Below, in pieces: positions 22,101 to 34,300 of a stretch of DNA of 64,000 nucleotides. Under the pieces are notes generated by a model. It was not told where the DNA came from and ran no database searches. It worked only from the letters and a program-made list of their open reading frames with translations. Position 1 is the stretch's first letter. Each line of letters opens with the position of its first letter. The position numbers were made by a program, and so were the translations under genes. Location of the stretch: positions 8,881,103 to 8,945,102 of the forward strand of contig CM046456.1 of the NCBI GenBank assembly GCA_025506515.1. The letters are read 5' to 3'. The DNA comes from Flaveria trinervia. Lineage: Eukaryota > Streptophyta > Magnoliopsida > Asterales > Asteraceae.

Positions 22101-25100
22101 CTGCAGTGATCTTTTTTCTTCCTCAAGTGCTTTGATTTTCTCCCTAGATTGTTGCTGGAGTGCTTCCATCTCAAGAGATTGAAAGAGCTTCATCTCAGAC
22201 TGCAAATAATCCAGTAAAAACAGCTTTTATACATTGGATTTCATATGGGATACACAAAGGTCATCCAAATGAAAACATGAATCAGTAGGAAAAGACATTT
22301 CTTAAGCGTAAAGCTAGTGAGTCCAAATAGTCACAATATTATCCTAGAAGTAGCAGATTACGAGAATCGTAAGTTCATAATCATAGGAGGAAGTTAGACA
22401 AGGCACCTCCTTCTGCTCCAAACATTTGTCCAACTCTTTGTGCATTCTTTTCTGTTGCGGTTCATCCTCCTGCTTTATCATCATATCATCAGGTTCTTTT
22501 ACAACACTGCCTGCAATACTGCCAGCTTATTTTTGAAAAAAAAAGCTTCATGATGCACCATGATAATTCTGTGGAAGTATTCTTGTCTAATAGACTGTTG
22601 CTGGAAACTTACTTGCAACAGATTCATCGAGGGAGGTCGTGCATTGTGAGCCTCTTGTATCTTCCTGATAATCAAATAGTAATCTATCAACCCTGTTGGT
22701 TCAGTAACACGATTCCTTATGTATGAAAGTGGTCATTTATAGGGATGGACACCAAGAATGTCTGCAGGTTCTCAATAGATTGTAAATGATAGGATAAATG
22801 AACTTACGTAAGCATCTGCGTCGCAGAGATCCACAACACCACATTTGCTGTGATACTCACGCATCTTTTGAACAAGTTCTGAGTTAGTAACCTCCAGAAA
22901 AGCACATTTCTTGCGATATTCATGCATCTTTTGTACAAGTTCTGAGTTAGTAACCTCCACAGAAGCACATTTGCTGTGATGTTCATGAATCTTTTCAACA
23001 AGTTCTGAGTTGGTAGCTTCTAGCAAGTCAATCTTTCTCTTAAGATCCTACAATCAATTATGCACTTTATCATAATCCTTTATAGTTTCTAACAGGGAGA
23101 TTACTAGTACGTCTAAACACTTTACACATATGATACCTGCACTTCAACAATTTCTGCTTCCTTTTTGTGAGAAAGTTCTGCCTGCAACAATCTTAACTGT
23201 TGTCTCAACTTGTGTGTGTCAGCAGGAAATACTTCTTTTTGAACCTGCAAACATGAAAACGGCTTCCAGTAAGCATGTGATCAAAAGCAAAATCATGCAT
23301 GTCAAAAAATAAATGTTTTTAAGTATAGAGTAAACTTACTGAAGCTTTATTCTGAATGTTGCGAGCACGATTAGCATACTTGAGAGTATTAAGAGTCTCC
23401 TCGGCGTTATAATCAGCAGGGCTGACACAAGCTAAAAGTAGACCGCACGCGGTAATGTAAAAAGTGTCAGCACTTTTCTGATCATGGAATAGGGATGGGA
23501 ACATATTAGAGTTAGGAATATACCGATCATAACAGTTTTGCAGTTCCCACCAAGTGAAGCCTGTTCAATGCATGAAGAACTCACATGAAGATGCATACAT
23601 ATAGCTTAAACAAGTTTTTCAGAGTCAGATGTTAAAGACTGTCGTGCAAACCTGCAATAGTCGAGTAAGTTTACTGTCCCGATAAGGTATATGCAGCCCC
23701 TCTCTTCGTTTTTTCTCATCGCCTAATGCACTGATTACATTCCCAAGTGCAAGAAGCCCCTTATTGATCTGAATACCTGTACCATTAGAAGATGAAACCA
23801 AGAGAGACATCTGCTATAGTCATCAATAAGCGGTCCAAAGTAAACAGCCAAAACTCGATGATACATTATTTTTAGTTAACACTCGCGCTGACCTTCTTTC
23901 AAACGAACACCTTCGGAGCCTGCTCTCTTAGCTCTCTCAGATCCAGCAAGGTCTACCAAATGCAGTTTTGCACATCGGTATTCCTCTGACATAATAAGTT
24001 CCTTAGAACTGCTTTCATCTTTGTTTTTATCCTTCTGCTCTAAAATTATGGTGAAGATCGCGTGGGATCGACTGTTACAAACACGAAGTTCATTGATTTG
24101 CTGTAGAGTAACTAACGTAACTGATTTTTTTTACCTTGATTGATTGTTCATATCTGTTGATGCTACTGATCGGTTCAAACATCCTTGTTCAAGGCAAGCT
24201 GCCATTTCTTTCTGTGTGCTAACACTAACTTCCGTTGATCCACTTAGGCTTAAAGCTCCATCTGATGCTTTGCGGATTTGTAACGGTTGCTTTCCAGCAA
24301 CTGCGATCTCAGGATTTCCATCGCGGGTTTCCAGTCTTTCGATAATGCCCGAATCCAGCAAGTCCCTCACTTCTTCTTTTAGAATCTTAACAGTTCCAAT
24401 AATTAAGTTAAAACGAGTTGTAACACAAGCATTTGAAGGAAGAGAAATCTATAATACTTTAGATGTTAATAATATACCACCACTAAGATATAAAAAACAT
24501 ATATATACGCATTTATTGATAATCGTGTCAGGTTGACAGGCTTTGAATTTGAGATTCAACAACCCAGACATATTTAAAATAGTGTCAACCTGAACACAAC
24601 TTGTTTTAGATCAAACTAGTATACGGGTTGTAATCAACGCAAACATGACAACAACCCAAAACTAGTTATTTTGTTTCGGGTCTTATCAGAAATTACTGCC
24701 CTAATTGACATATATATGATCATATAAATGAAAGATAAAAACTGACCTCAATGAAGGAAACATGCAATTGGAATTCATGTTGATCTTTCAATGTCTCAAT
24801 CTTGTTAAATATCATGTTCATAACTTGAAACATAAGTCCAATGTGGGAACTTTCTTTTGGTGAAGTACCCATTGTGTATGTCTTGCCCGAACCTGTCTGC
24901 AAACAATTCTTGTGTCATCTTCGAGGAAAAAGAAAAAAACAAGTGTCTGTTCGTTAACCGAAAGTTTATAATACCAACAAAATTACCTGACCATACGCGA
25001 TAACTGTACTGTTGTATCCTTGAAACAACGCGTCTAACAGAGGAACCACACACTCTCCAAACATATTTTTCGACGGAGACCCCCCTCCTCCATACACATG

Positions 25101-25443
25101 ATCATATATAAACGAATGTGAACCCATTAGCACCTGCACTCGACAACCAAATTGATCATAGATGCAACAACTACAACAACAACATCATGAATCATTCATA
25201 AATCATACATAAATCAATCTAATTAGACAATATTTTCCTCAATGATCATACACCCCCTAAACAAGGTTCAAGATCAGCCTAAAAATGTTGATCCTGATTA
25301 TGTGCTAGATATAAATTATGTACCTGAGCGGTCCCCGGAACGACGTCTAAACATTCTTGGCCGCCGTTGAGCCGCTCGTGGCGGAGGAGAGGGCGGATAT
25401 GCACGGCGACCTTCACGTTGCAATTCTCCGGCGAGTTCTCCAT
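19143..25443 (-). CDS. KIN-4/FRA1-type kinesin
   Basis: Plus-end microtubule motor of the kinesin-4 family. Plant KIN-4A/FRA1 acts in cortical microtubule organisation and cell-wall deposition (family knowledge). Twenty-four exons run from 25443 (ATG, MENSPENCNVKVAVHIRPL) to 19143 and total 3204 nt, or 1067 aa, close to FRA1 length. Exons: 25443-25324, 25133-24987, 24896-24747, 24385-24135, 24071-23893, 23776-23652, 23560-23524, 23431-23340, 23244-23137, 23047-22808, 22664-22613, 22510-22407, 22199-21986, 21905-21796, 21722-21642, 21552-21481, 20958-20862, 20777-20746, 20668-20577, 20482-20402, 20311-20093, 20008-19777, 19686-19546, 19370-19143. Motor motifs: P-loop GQTGSGKTYTMGT, switch I NNQSSRSHAIF, switch II DLAGSERAKRAG. 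A long coiled coil follows. The C-terminus, with QFKWKWQKPWKL, is the FRA1 signature. Oddities: exon 10 has three tandem 21-aa repeats, exon 16 is followed by GA not GT, and the end of exon 23 is ambiguous. Confidence 0.95.
20009..20014 (-). other. NAGNAG tandem splice acceptor, kinesin exon 22
   Basis: On the minus strand the intron ends TAGCAG. Both AGs keep the frame, so splicing could include or skip one serine-coding triplet before RRRSLEKE. Confidence 0.55.
21479..21483 (-). other. Non-canonical GA splice donor in the kinesin gene
   Basis: On the minus strand exon 16 ends ...ACACAG at 21481 and the intron begins GAAAGG (21480 downward). Family alignment from memory needs the join exactly here (RQTQ then ALQKKTEEA, no gap). 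Every other intron of the gene starts with GT. Confidence 0.6.
22832..23020 (-). repeat. Three tandem 63-bp coding repeats in kinesin exon 10
   Basis: Three consecutive 21-residue units start EATNSELVEK, EVTNSELVQK and EVTNSELVQK. Each ends in a Cys-containing segment (SKCASV, KKCAFL, SKCGVV). Each unit is three heptads, so the coiled-coil register is kept. Confidence 0.9.
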
Positions 25444-25639
25444 TGGGATGATTGTTTTGTATGGAGAGAAAGAGAATAAGAATAAAGGGGAATTTCATCT
25501 CATGGTTGAATTTGGAGGGTGTTTGTTTGTTAATGCATGGGGAAAAAATGCAGGTGAAAAGGGTAGATAGTCATTTGGGATACAAGGTCTTTTACCATTT
25601 ACACTAGTGTATATTGAAATAAAGTTACCAATATTTTCA
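25444..25639. other. Kinesin 5' flank
   Basis: Probable kinesin leader and proximal promoter, read on the minus strand. No specific control motif can be assigned. Confidence 0.4.
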
Positions 25640-25767
25640 GATTCAGATCAAATGACGAGCTGGTCAACTAGTCGATCCGGTCAGACCGGATTTAAGACCG
25701 ATGTCATGATTATATATATACATATATTAGATATATTGTTATATATATACATATATTAGATATATTG

Positions 25768-25833
<66 letters not shown>

Positions 25834-26060
25834 TATATATATAATTCAATATAAAAAGTTAAGATGTGTAGTTTATAGTTATATATAAAAAACTTAACAA
25901 TAAATTATGTCAAACGCTAAAATTCATAGTTTGAACCACACATTAAACTAATTAAAATTCAAAAACAAAATTTTTTTTCAAAATTTCAAAATCCGGTCCA
26001 ACCCGGTTCTCGATTCCCAATCCGACCACCGAACTGGTTCGAACCGGTTTACATCTAAAT
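25640..26060. repeat. CCGGTC-rich element with long (TA)n core
   Basis: GC-rich arms (GATCCGGTCAGACCGGATTT near 25674 and CGAACTGGTTCGAACCGG near 26028) flank an AT-rich centre. The centre holds a (TA)n tract of about 85 bp (25768-25850) and two copies of a roughly 31-bp ATATATACATATATTAGATA unit. The layout matches the hAT-MITE type at 42292-42607, but no clean target duplication is visible. Confidence 0.5.
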
Positions 26061-26836
26061 AACACCTACTTTATATTTGTAGAATTTAAGTTCACACAAA
26101 CTTTATGAAGTGCAAACACAATACTACTAGAGTACTAGTGCACAAGATCATAGGGTGATAAAGTCATATACAATTAAATAATTTTTACTCCCCTAGTTAT
26201 ATATAATTTTGGGCCGAGAGTAGAAGAACAAGTTGGGCCACTTAGTTTCACTTCAATGGTCAATTCCATAAATAAGTTGTGGCTTAATGGGCCACATGAT
26301 TCAGCCTACGCAAAAATAAGTTGGAGCTTAATGGGCCACTTGTAGCTTTTAACATTATTTGTTAGGTGTAAAGGTATAATATTAAATGAAATTGTATTAT
26401 AAACCTGATTTGACGGATTTAAAAAGTATCTTAAACAGTTAAACACAACCATTGGTTTATCAAATCACAACTTATTTGTAACCATGTACCACAAACAATG
26501 GACCAACTTCCTTTATCAAATCAGAACCCTGTCATAAAATCAGGTTTTTGTCCTTATGAATTGATCACCATGATTTGTTGATTCTAATATGTTCATCAAC
26601 TTGATTCTATAGCAGATAAATCAAACCAAAATATATGAAAGAAATTTGTATTGAGTAAAATACATGTTAAAGTTATATGAATTTGTTTTTATCAATTCTT
26701 TAAAACTCTATCAATTTTATATAGTTATATACTTTTATTAAAGGACAAAGAAAAAGCAAAATATGAATCTCTTTTTAAATAGTATCTTTATATTTTAAGA
26801 AAACAACACTTCTTCTAAATGTTCATTACAATGGTG
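26061..26836. other. Intergenic DNA
   Basis: AT-rich sequence. AAGTTG...CTTAATGGGCCAC motifs recur three times between 26220 and 26345. No gene is seen. Confidence 0.4.
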
Positions 26837-26845
26837 CTATACTTG

Positions 26846-27265
26846 ATGGGTAACTTTGTGAAATAATAATCAAGTTTTAAAATTGTTTCAGTTAGGTAAC
26901 TCAAGTTTAAAAAATATTTTAATTAGTTCACTCAACTTTCATATTTTAATTAGATTATAAGTTTTACATGGTTTATTAGTATTTTTTTGTTTAATTAGGA
27001 ATATTTTTGCTGATGTGAAACGCTGGCCTAAATTTTTGGTATTTTTTTTATTTTTTATTACAATTAACATGTTTTTTTTATTTTTAATATAATTTCATAT
27101 ATTGAGAATTCTGAACCCCACGTCTTCTTCTCCATTACTTTCTTGAAATAAGAAAATTCAATGATAACTTGATTTAATGGTTTAATGGTTCAATTTGTAA
27201 AATTATACATAAATGACCAAATAAGATTAATTTTTAAACTTGATTACTATTTATGATATTTTCCT
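26846..27265. mobile_element. Mutator-type fold-back MITE, family member 1
   Basis: The terminal inverted repeat spans some 60-70 bp: ATGGGTAACTTTGTGAAATA at the left and, read inward from the right, GAGGAAAATATCATAAATAG, both leading into AGTAATCAAGTTT-type sequence. The flanks CTATACTTG (26837-26845) and CTATAATTA (27266-27274) match at 7 of 9 positions, fitting an aged 9-bp MULE duplication. A relative lies at 37568-38135. It has no coding capacity. Confidence 0.6.
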
Positions 27266-27274
27266 CTATAATTA

Positions 27275-27872
27275 CATATAATGGCTCGTCTATATTTTGG
27301 TGTTATATGTGAATGAACTTTGGCAATACGACGGAGCATCGAGTTTTATACAACAGTGCAACCAAAACCAACTGTGATTAAATAAACACAACTATCCTCA
27401 CCCTACGAACTCACGTATCTATATGTTTTGCATCATGGATCATTCAAATGTCGTTTTTACAATAATGATTCTTGTATATGCAACATTGCTATTTGTGTAT
27501 GAACAACCTTTTATAAAGGTGTGTGTGGACAAGTCCGAACATAATACAATAGTGTCAACCTTTTTTAGTTGTGATTCATATCGATCAAAAGTCCAAATTT
27601 ACTTCACACACTTCTAATGCAAATTTCGTTTCTTATTTGACCTGTCTTGTGTATAATTAAAACTTGGGTTATAATATGTTTTGAACTGTGTGGGTATTAC
27701 GTTACATTAGGATTGTTACAGCTGTGTCAATAATAACTATAGGACTTTTACAACACTATGTTAGGAATTTATAACGATGCATCAAGATAATATGGAAGCT
27801 TTTACCTTCACTCTAGGACACGGAACGATTACTTGATTTAGTTTTTAGGATAAATCACTCATATACATATAA
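27275..27872. other. Intergenic DNA, no gene seen
   Basis: A 64-codon open frame at 27423-27617 has no recognisable family. Nothing else stands out. Confidence 0.4.
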
Positions 27873-28440
27873 CTAGGTTAGTATCTCGTTTAATACACGG
27901 GTTAAATAAATAAAATATTAAATAGTTATTAACAAAATTAATAAAATATAAAACGATCATTTAATATAAGATATTATTGACATTATGTACGAGTATTAAA
28001 AGAACGATAATAAAACTTTTTTAATTTTGTATTTTTTCAAAACAAATTGGTTATTAAATAAATTATTTCAAAACAAACCATTTTCTAAAAAAGTGCTATT
28101 TTTAATAATTTATTTATTATAATTTTAAATTTTAGTTATTTTTGTTTCATAAGAACTTTATTTTTAAAAGTCACAGGCTTTAAAATATATTGTAATTTTT
28201 AAATATTTGATATTTTTTTTGAAAATATTTCTTATTTTATGAAAAAATATTTTTTACGAATTGCATTTGTAGAAATATATCTTTATAAAATAATTTATAT
28301 TGTAATATGAAATAATTAAATAACATTATTTGTAGTTAATGTAATATTTATTATGAGAGAGAAATGGAAAAATAAAACTTAGTAGCCGTAGAATTGTGAT
28401 AAGTGGTATACAAAAATTTTCTTTTATTAGTATTCATAGA
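27873..28440 (-). mobile_element. Helitron C, non-autonomous
   Basis: Plus strand reads A|CTAG (27873) ... ATAGA|T (28440), the reverse-strand Helitron layout. A CGTTTAATACACG hairpin-like motif lies near the CTAG end. The body is AT-rich and shares ordered motifs (AAATAAAATATTAAATA, GAGAGAAATGGAAAA) with Helitron D 120 bp away. It has no coding capacity. Confidence 0.6.
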
Positions 28441-28561
28441 TAAGAAAAAGTATTAATTTATAATGAAAGAGAGAAATATAGAAAAGTAATGAGAAGTTAA
28501 TATAAGGAAAGTAGATTGTGATTTTAGTAAGTCTTCAAAAATATTAATTAATATGTGTATA

Positions 28562-29086
28562 CTAGTTTTAGTGAACCCGTGTATTACAAGGGTTGAATAA
28601 ATAAAATATTAAATAAAATAAAATTTTATTAATTATTAAATACTATGTAATTTAAATTATGTATAAGTATTGTAAGTAATAAAACAATGATACCAACTTT
28701 TTAAAAAATTATTTTTATACTTTCTTTGTTTTTTTAAGAAAATAAATCAAACATTTAGTTTCAAAACAAAACATATTTAAGAATCTATCATTTTTAAAAT
28801 ATTTCATTTAAAAAAAGTATGATGTACGTTCTAGAAAAAAATTATAAATTTTTTTTCTATAGAAATAAAAATTAATAAAAAGATTTAATTTTTAATCTTT
28901 TTAAAAATAGCTTATAATCAAAAAATAGAATTAAATATTATAATTAGTAATTAATTGAGTTATTTAATATGAGATAGATACGGGAAAAGTTTTTTAATAG
29001 TGAATGTGGTGTTGCCATGTGGCATTTATAGTTATCTTTTTATGTCATGTGACATTTTTAGTTACCTTTTTATTATAATAAAAAGA
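28562..29086 (-). mobile_element. Helitron D, non-autonomous
   Basis: Plus strand reads A|CTAG (28562) with hairpin ACCCGTGTATTACAAGGGT at 28576-28594. It ends TATTATAATAAAAAGA|T at 29086. Related to Helitron C in the same orientation. Length 525 bp. Confidence 0.65.
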
Positions 29087-30939
29087 TGTGTTTAGGCGGA
29101 AAAACCAACCTTGAAATGTACAGTATCACGCCATATGTCCAAAAAAAACTTTAGTTTATTAGAATAGATAGAGATAATTGTGTCAATAATAATTATTAAA
29201 TAAATATAAACAAAACAAGTCACTTTCACTAAAAAATATATATTAAAGTCAAACATATCATTATAATCTAAAACACTACTTTTGTCTCGATTCGTTAGGT
29301 TGGTGGTACCATTCAAACATTAATATTAATACCTTAAAAGATGGACTTTTACCATATTTCTAACATATTTCATTACTTGTCCAAACTTTATGTTGTCTAG
29401 TCATGTTTGTTATACATAGAAATAAGCTTATGTTTAAGCATTCTTTTATTTAAATTAAGGATATTTGAATTACTTTTAGAGTTAGTTTGTAACCGAAATC
29501 AAGCACTTGATATTGAAATAAATCACTTTGTCATGCATCTTCATAACCAAACTATTTCATAATGACATCTACTTCGTGTATTGAAAATCTATCAACATCT
29601 AACAAATCAACATAGTTTAGAATACCATTAACATACTTCAACATAATGAAGAAACGTTTGATTTAACTTTATAGAATACATGTGTGAGTGACCGGTGTAA
29701 TTTTAGAATCTCAAAAGAAATTAATACATTCGAACTCAACAAAATACATAAAAACAAAAACAAAATACATAAACAAATGAATGTACCTCATTTATCCAAA
29801 AGAATAAATTTATAAGCAATCCGTATGCAATTATTTAAAAGAATGTCACAAGTTTATTTTTTAATCAGGTTAGTACAACATAATTTGATTGTTAAAGTTT
29901 CCTATGTTAGTATCTTGATGCATCATGATTTTTATTGTCTTTCTCTTTTCTTGTTAAGAATGGAAAAATCAAAAGTTTGAAACATGTCTATATTGTTTGT
30001 AGAATTGTACACGTATTTGCTTTCTTTTTTATGGTGCATATATTTCTAATATTAAAGGAGGTTAATAATTACGATCATACCCTGAAAAGTCTTAACTTCC
30101 ACGTTATGTTATGGTATTAAATTGTATAAAGTTAAAAACATGTCGTGTTTTCTTTACAGAACTCCAAACCTTTAATTGGCTTCTATAGTTCTATTGTTGC
30201 AAAATATAGGAAAAGTAAAATTTGTCACTAATTTATACCTGAGTTATATGTAACTACTATTATTTTTTTAATTAAAAATGGTTTGTGATCTCCTTGAAGA
30301 GAGTTTTGTAACAAGTCATAAAGTGTCCAAAAATGAATTTAAGATGTATAAATGAGATATTGATACTTGATGAGTTTGAAATAAAAGGGTTATGAGAATT
30401 TGTTTGGAGGATGTATCAACCTTGAGGTGATTTATAAGTAAGAACCAACATGTTTGGTAAGGACCTTTAATTTTGTTTTCCTTTTAACTCTTACACATGT
30501 GAAGAAGGATGCAAAATAACTAGATGAGAATTTCTAGCAAATTAAAAATATGATTTTAGACGCTTGAATCATCTTTAGTTGTCGCATTCTGGAACCACGA
30601 TATGTTTCAAGGGACTCTAATTGAACAAATCTTCGTCTACAAGACGTACATATTGAAGGAAGGACCTTAGTGAAACTTATTACTGTTGAAAGGCTTGTAA
30701 TTTGTTCATGTACTAGAAGGATAACATGTTGACTTAGAAGATCGAAAAATCAAATGAGAGAGTATGGTCAACTATGAGATATTGCTATGTATACTTATTT
30801 AGGCGATGATGAAGCAATATACAAAATTTTCCTATACAAAAATTATATTGACATCAACTCAATAAAGAAAATCAAAGTTGTTATAAAGGAGATGAATATG
30901 TGTCATCAGTTGTGTATATATACATGCAAAACATGGGAC
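29087..30939. other. Intergenic DNA with possible retrotransposon debris
   Basis: No gene is recognised. The right part (from about 30580) probably belongs to the decayed copia element that follows, but it is too broken to assign. Confidence 0.35.
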
Positions 30940-31745
30940 AACGCTGCTTATTCTCCTTGACAAAATTGCATTGTGGAACAAAAGAAACATACATTTTATG
31001 AACGATGAATGTCATATTCATTAGGTTCTAAATCGGATGACATAATATAAGGGTAAGAGCCATATTATCATCCAATTATCTTTTTAGTAAGACAACTCAT
31101 AATAAAAAAGAATTAATCCCTTTTATGAATAATGGAAGTCATATTACAATTTCTAAAAGTGGTGGGCTCATAGCGAAAAATAGTTATACCCATATCTAAG
31201 GTTTAATGATAGGACATCCGATTACATATTCATTAGATATGCTCGTCATAGTAGTGCGTATCAATTCCTTGCGCTTGAATTAATAAAAAATCCCTACATA
31301 CATAAGAATACGATAATGGAATCAATGAATGCTTCATTCTTTGATAATCTGTTCCTTTGTGAATAAATACATAAGTTTGTAGCTATAATTGATGCGATTA
31401 TACAAGGTGTGAGATAAAAACATTTGAGGCAAAAAAGGTTAGAGCCTATAAGAAGCAAAAAGGCAAGAGTTAGAAATTTTATTTGGTCATAATTTCATGT
31501 GTATATGTTTATAGAAATCTTAAACCTAACCGTTACCTTTCTAGAAAGACCTTAATGAAATGAAGTCACTAAAACAAAAATTAACTTAATTCTGTAGAAT
31601 CATAGTTGGGAGTTGATACATATTTCTTTACGTAGTAAGCCACTTAGATCGTTTAACATTCAAAATTAATATGAAAAATATGACAATCATGATAAATACA
31701 AAGCAATGTTAGATATCAAAAGGTGTAGACGAAAAACAGGTCTTA

Positions 31746-32355
31746 GGTACTCTTTGTTTTTTCTGCATTAAAACGTCTGCAGTCTGGGAACCATATCTGT
31801 AGACATCTGCAACAGAAGAGGTGGACCAAATGTCTGCAGTCTGTAAGAAAAAGATTGCTTTGTATTTATCATGATTGTGGCTCGAATGGGGTGGGGGTCG
31901 AAGGGGCTGCTGCTTGGGGTGGGGGTCGAAGGGCTGCGAGGGGCTGCAAGGGGTCGAAGGGGGGCCGAAAGTGGCTTGAATGGGGTGGGGGTCGAAGGGC
32001 TGCGACGGTTGGTCGAAGGGCTGCGAGGGTCGATCGAAGGGGGTCTTTGGGGGGGTCGAAGGGGGCCGAAGGGGGGTAGGCTGGGACGTGATGGAAAACG
32101 ACGGTGACAGGGGCGGTGGGGAGGTGGTGTTCAGAGATGTGAGGTTTCAAATGAAAGAAGAATAGAGTTAGAAGAGGTTGTGAAGAGATCGGAAGACCTT
32201 ATTCCATATCTTCTCCATGCAGACGTCAGGAAGACGTTTTTTAATGAAACGTCTTCCAGAAAACAATCACTCTGCGAAATAAAAACCATTTTCTGCGTCT
32301 ACGTACGCGTAGATGAAGAGGTGGGAAAGAGGTTTTTTAAAAAACAAACACCACC
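31746..32355. mobile_element. PIF/Harbinger-like non-autonomous element with G-rich core
   Basis: Terminal inverted repeat: GGTACTCTTTGTTTTTTC at the left; GGTGGTGTTTGTTTTTTA read inward from the right. It is flanked by TTA on both sides (31743-31745, 32356-32358), the usual PIF/Harbinger target duplication. CTGCAG/CTGCAGAC motifs lie near the left end and CGTCTTCC/GCAGACGTC motifs near the right. The centre (31870-32085) is a G-rich array of GGGGTCGAAGGG and CTGCGAGG units. It sits inside the copia relic. Confidence 0.7.
31870..32085 (+). repeat. G-rich degenerate tandem repeat
   Basis: Irregular units of GGGGTGGGGGTCGAAGGGCT and GCGAGGGTCGAAGG repeat about ten times on the plus strand. Many G3-G7 runs make G-quadruplex formation plausible. 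Open frames cross it on both strands because stops are rare; none looks like a real protein. Confidence 0.85.
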
Positions 32356-32840
32356 TTAGATTACTTTGATACGTATTCGCCTATAGCTCGAATAACCTAT
32401 ATTACATTGGTGCTTGTAGTTGTGACTTTTAGAAATTAAAAGTCACTAATTTGATGTTAAAGTTACACTATAAACAAAAATTCACATAAGTAAACTTATA
32501 TGGAGCAACGTAAGGATTTTTCCTACTACTAGTTAATAGATGAAATATACAAACTCATCAAGTTATGAAATGGCTTGAAGCAATCCAAAGTTCGGCCATG
32601 TCATTATAGAATGTGGTACAATTATGAACAAGTGTGATAGTATGTCTATATGAAAGACGCTTAAAGACTGTTATCTTCATGTCATTATGTAGATGATATG
32701 CTTATCCTTGAGAGTAATGATAACATATAAAATCTATTAAATACAATTGAAACCGAAGTTTGACACAAAAGATATGAGTCTACCAAATGTGATTCTAGAG
32801 TGAAGATTACAATAAACCAAAATTAGACTTATGTAGAATT

Positions 32841-33656
32841 AAACTTTCCACACATGGATAATTTAGAGAATTTATCTCACTATATTCATAAGTTTATTTT
32901 AGAGAATATATCATACTAACTCTAATTGGTACCACCACATCTAATCAAAACTAAAGGTATGTGTGTTTTTCAATTAGAATAGTCAAGGATCGTTGACTGT
33001 ATAAATCTGCCCTAATTTGTTCGGCCTTGAAGTTGCATCTCTTCTTGTCGTTTGCGCTATTTTACCTTCACCATGGCCACTAATGTTGATAATGCTTGAC
33101 GTCTTCATCATTGCCAGGCTAAAGTTTTTGGTTTATGTGACCGCCAGACTATATTTCTTTTGATTTTCTTCACAATCTATTTGATTCTTTGTGTTTGCCA
33201 TGATTGATTTTGAATCTTTCTCATTGTCCTTTCGTTCAGTTTCTCAAAATATTTATTTTTTAGATTAAGATTTTGATTTTTAAATAGATTTTTTAGTGAT
33301 TTTGATATTTTGATAGGATCTTGATAAAGAAGACGATGAAAAGGTGTTCATCCAAAGAAGGAGATTTGTTAAAGAATGAGGGGTATATCGTAATTATGCA
33401 ACAATCCATTCAAAGAAGTGGTGGAATGTTAAAATCTCATATATGTACCAAGGATTTGAAAGGAAAACATTCCAATTTCCTTCTCAAGTAGTATTAAGAG
33501 AAGAACCTTTTATAATAGAGAACTTATTATTTCCAATTTCAATTTTAAAGGAATAAAAAACCATTTGAAATGAAAAACTTTCTATTTTCAATTTGATTTT
33601 CTGTAGCAAATGATTTTGTGAATCAACAGATTATAACTTTCTTAAATATATATATA
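32841..33656. other. Intergenic DNA
   Basis: Probable further retrotransposon debris. No gene or terminal structure is supported. Confidence 0.35.
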
Positions 33657-34104
33657 CTAGATTACATGCTCACGTGTTATATGATTTGAAATAAAAATTA
33701 TATAATAAATTATATATATGTATGATCTAAATATATGTTATAGATAACATATCAATAAAATTATTATATATAACAAACTTATTTAAGTTATAATATAAAA
33801 TTAACTTTTTTTATTATTCATCAATATCCATAAAGCTCTTTATATGCATTATTAAAATATTTTAGTTTCACTAAAATATTTTTAATAAAATTTTATTTAT
33901 TTCTAAAAAAATTAAAAACTTGATTAGTATGGTAGTAAATAAGAGTTATTTAGAAAACTCTTCTAAAATCAAGTTTTTTATCAAATTATAATTTATTGTG
34001 ATGGTAAAACATGTACAATCAAATGTGACGCCTACGCAGTGATGATGCATACGTGCTAAATAATAGTCATGTAGTTAATAATTATTTTGATTTATTAGTA
34101 TAGA
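33657..34104 (-). mobile_element. Helitron E, non-autonomous (probable)
   Basis: Plus strand reads A|CTAG at 33657 and ends TTTATTAGTATAGA|T at 34104. That end resembles the 5' end of Helitron C (TTTATTAGTATTCATAGA). The expected 3' hairpin is weak (CACGTG region near 33671). Confidence 0.45.
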
Positions 34105-34300
34105 TTTGTATATATTATAGCTTAAAACAATGTTGATGTGTTGAAGTAGGTAAAGAGAAGCGTGCAAAAACTAACTTTTTAATAATTCTATATAAACAAG
34201 TTAAATTGGAGAGCACTAATAATATTAAAAAATTATACAAAGATACAAAATTGTTAATAAAAATAATGTCATATAAAGATATAAAGGGTCCTAATAAAGA

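Larger units (their letters stand above)
30940..32840 (+). pseudogene. Decayed Ty1/copia polyprotein, interrupted
   Basis: At about 30945-31000 the translation reads AYSP-stop-QNCIVEQKKHTF, matching the copia integrase motif SPQQNGVVERKNRTL. At 32686-32697 YVDD is followed by MLIL, the copia reverse-transcriptase active site, and FDTKDMSLPNVIL follows near 32758. Stops and frame changes are frequent, so it is non-functional. Without the Harbinger-like insert at 31746-32355, the integrase-to-YVDD distance is about 1.1 kb, reasonable for copia order. No LTRs were identified for it. Confidence 0.7.

Noticed and set aside
31855..32165. Overlapping Gly/Arg-rich and Pro-rich open frames
   Set aside because: They cross the G-rich tandem array of a transposon on both strands; low complexity explains the lack of stops.
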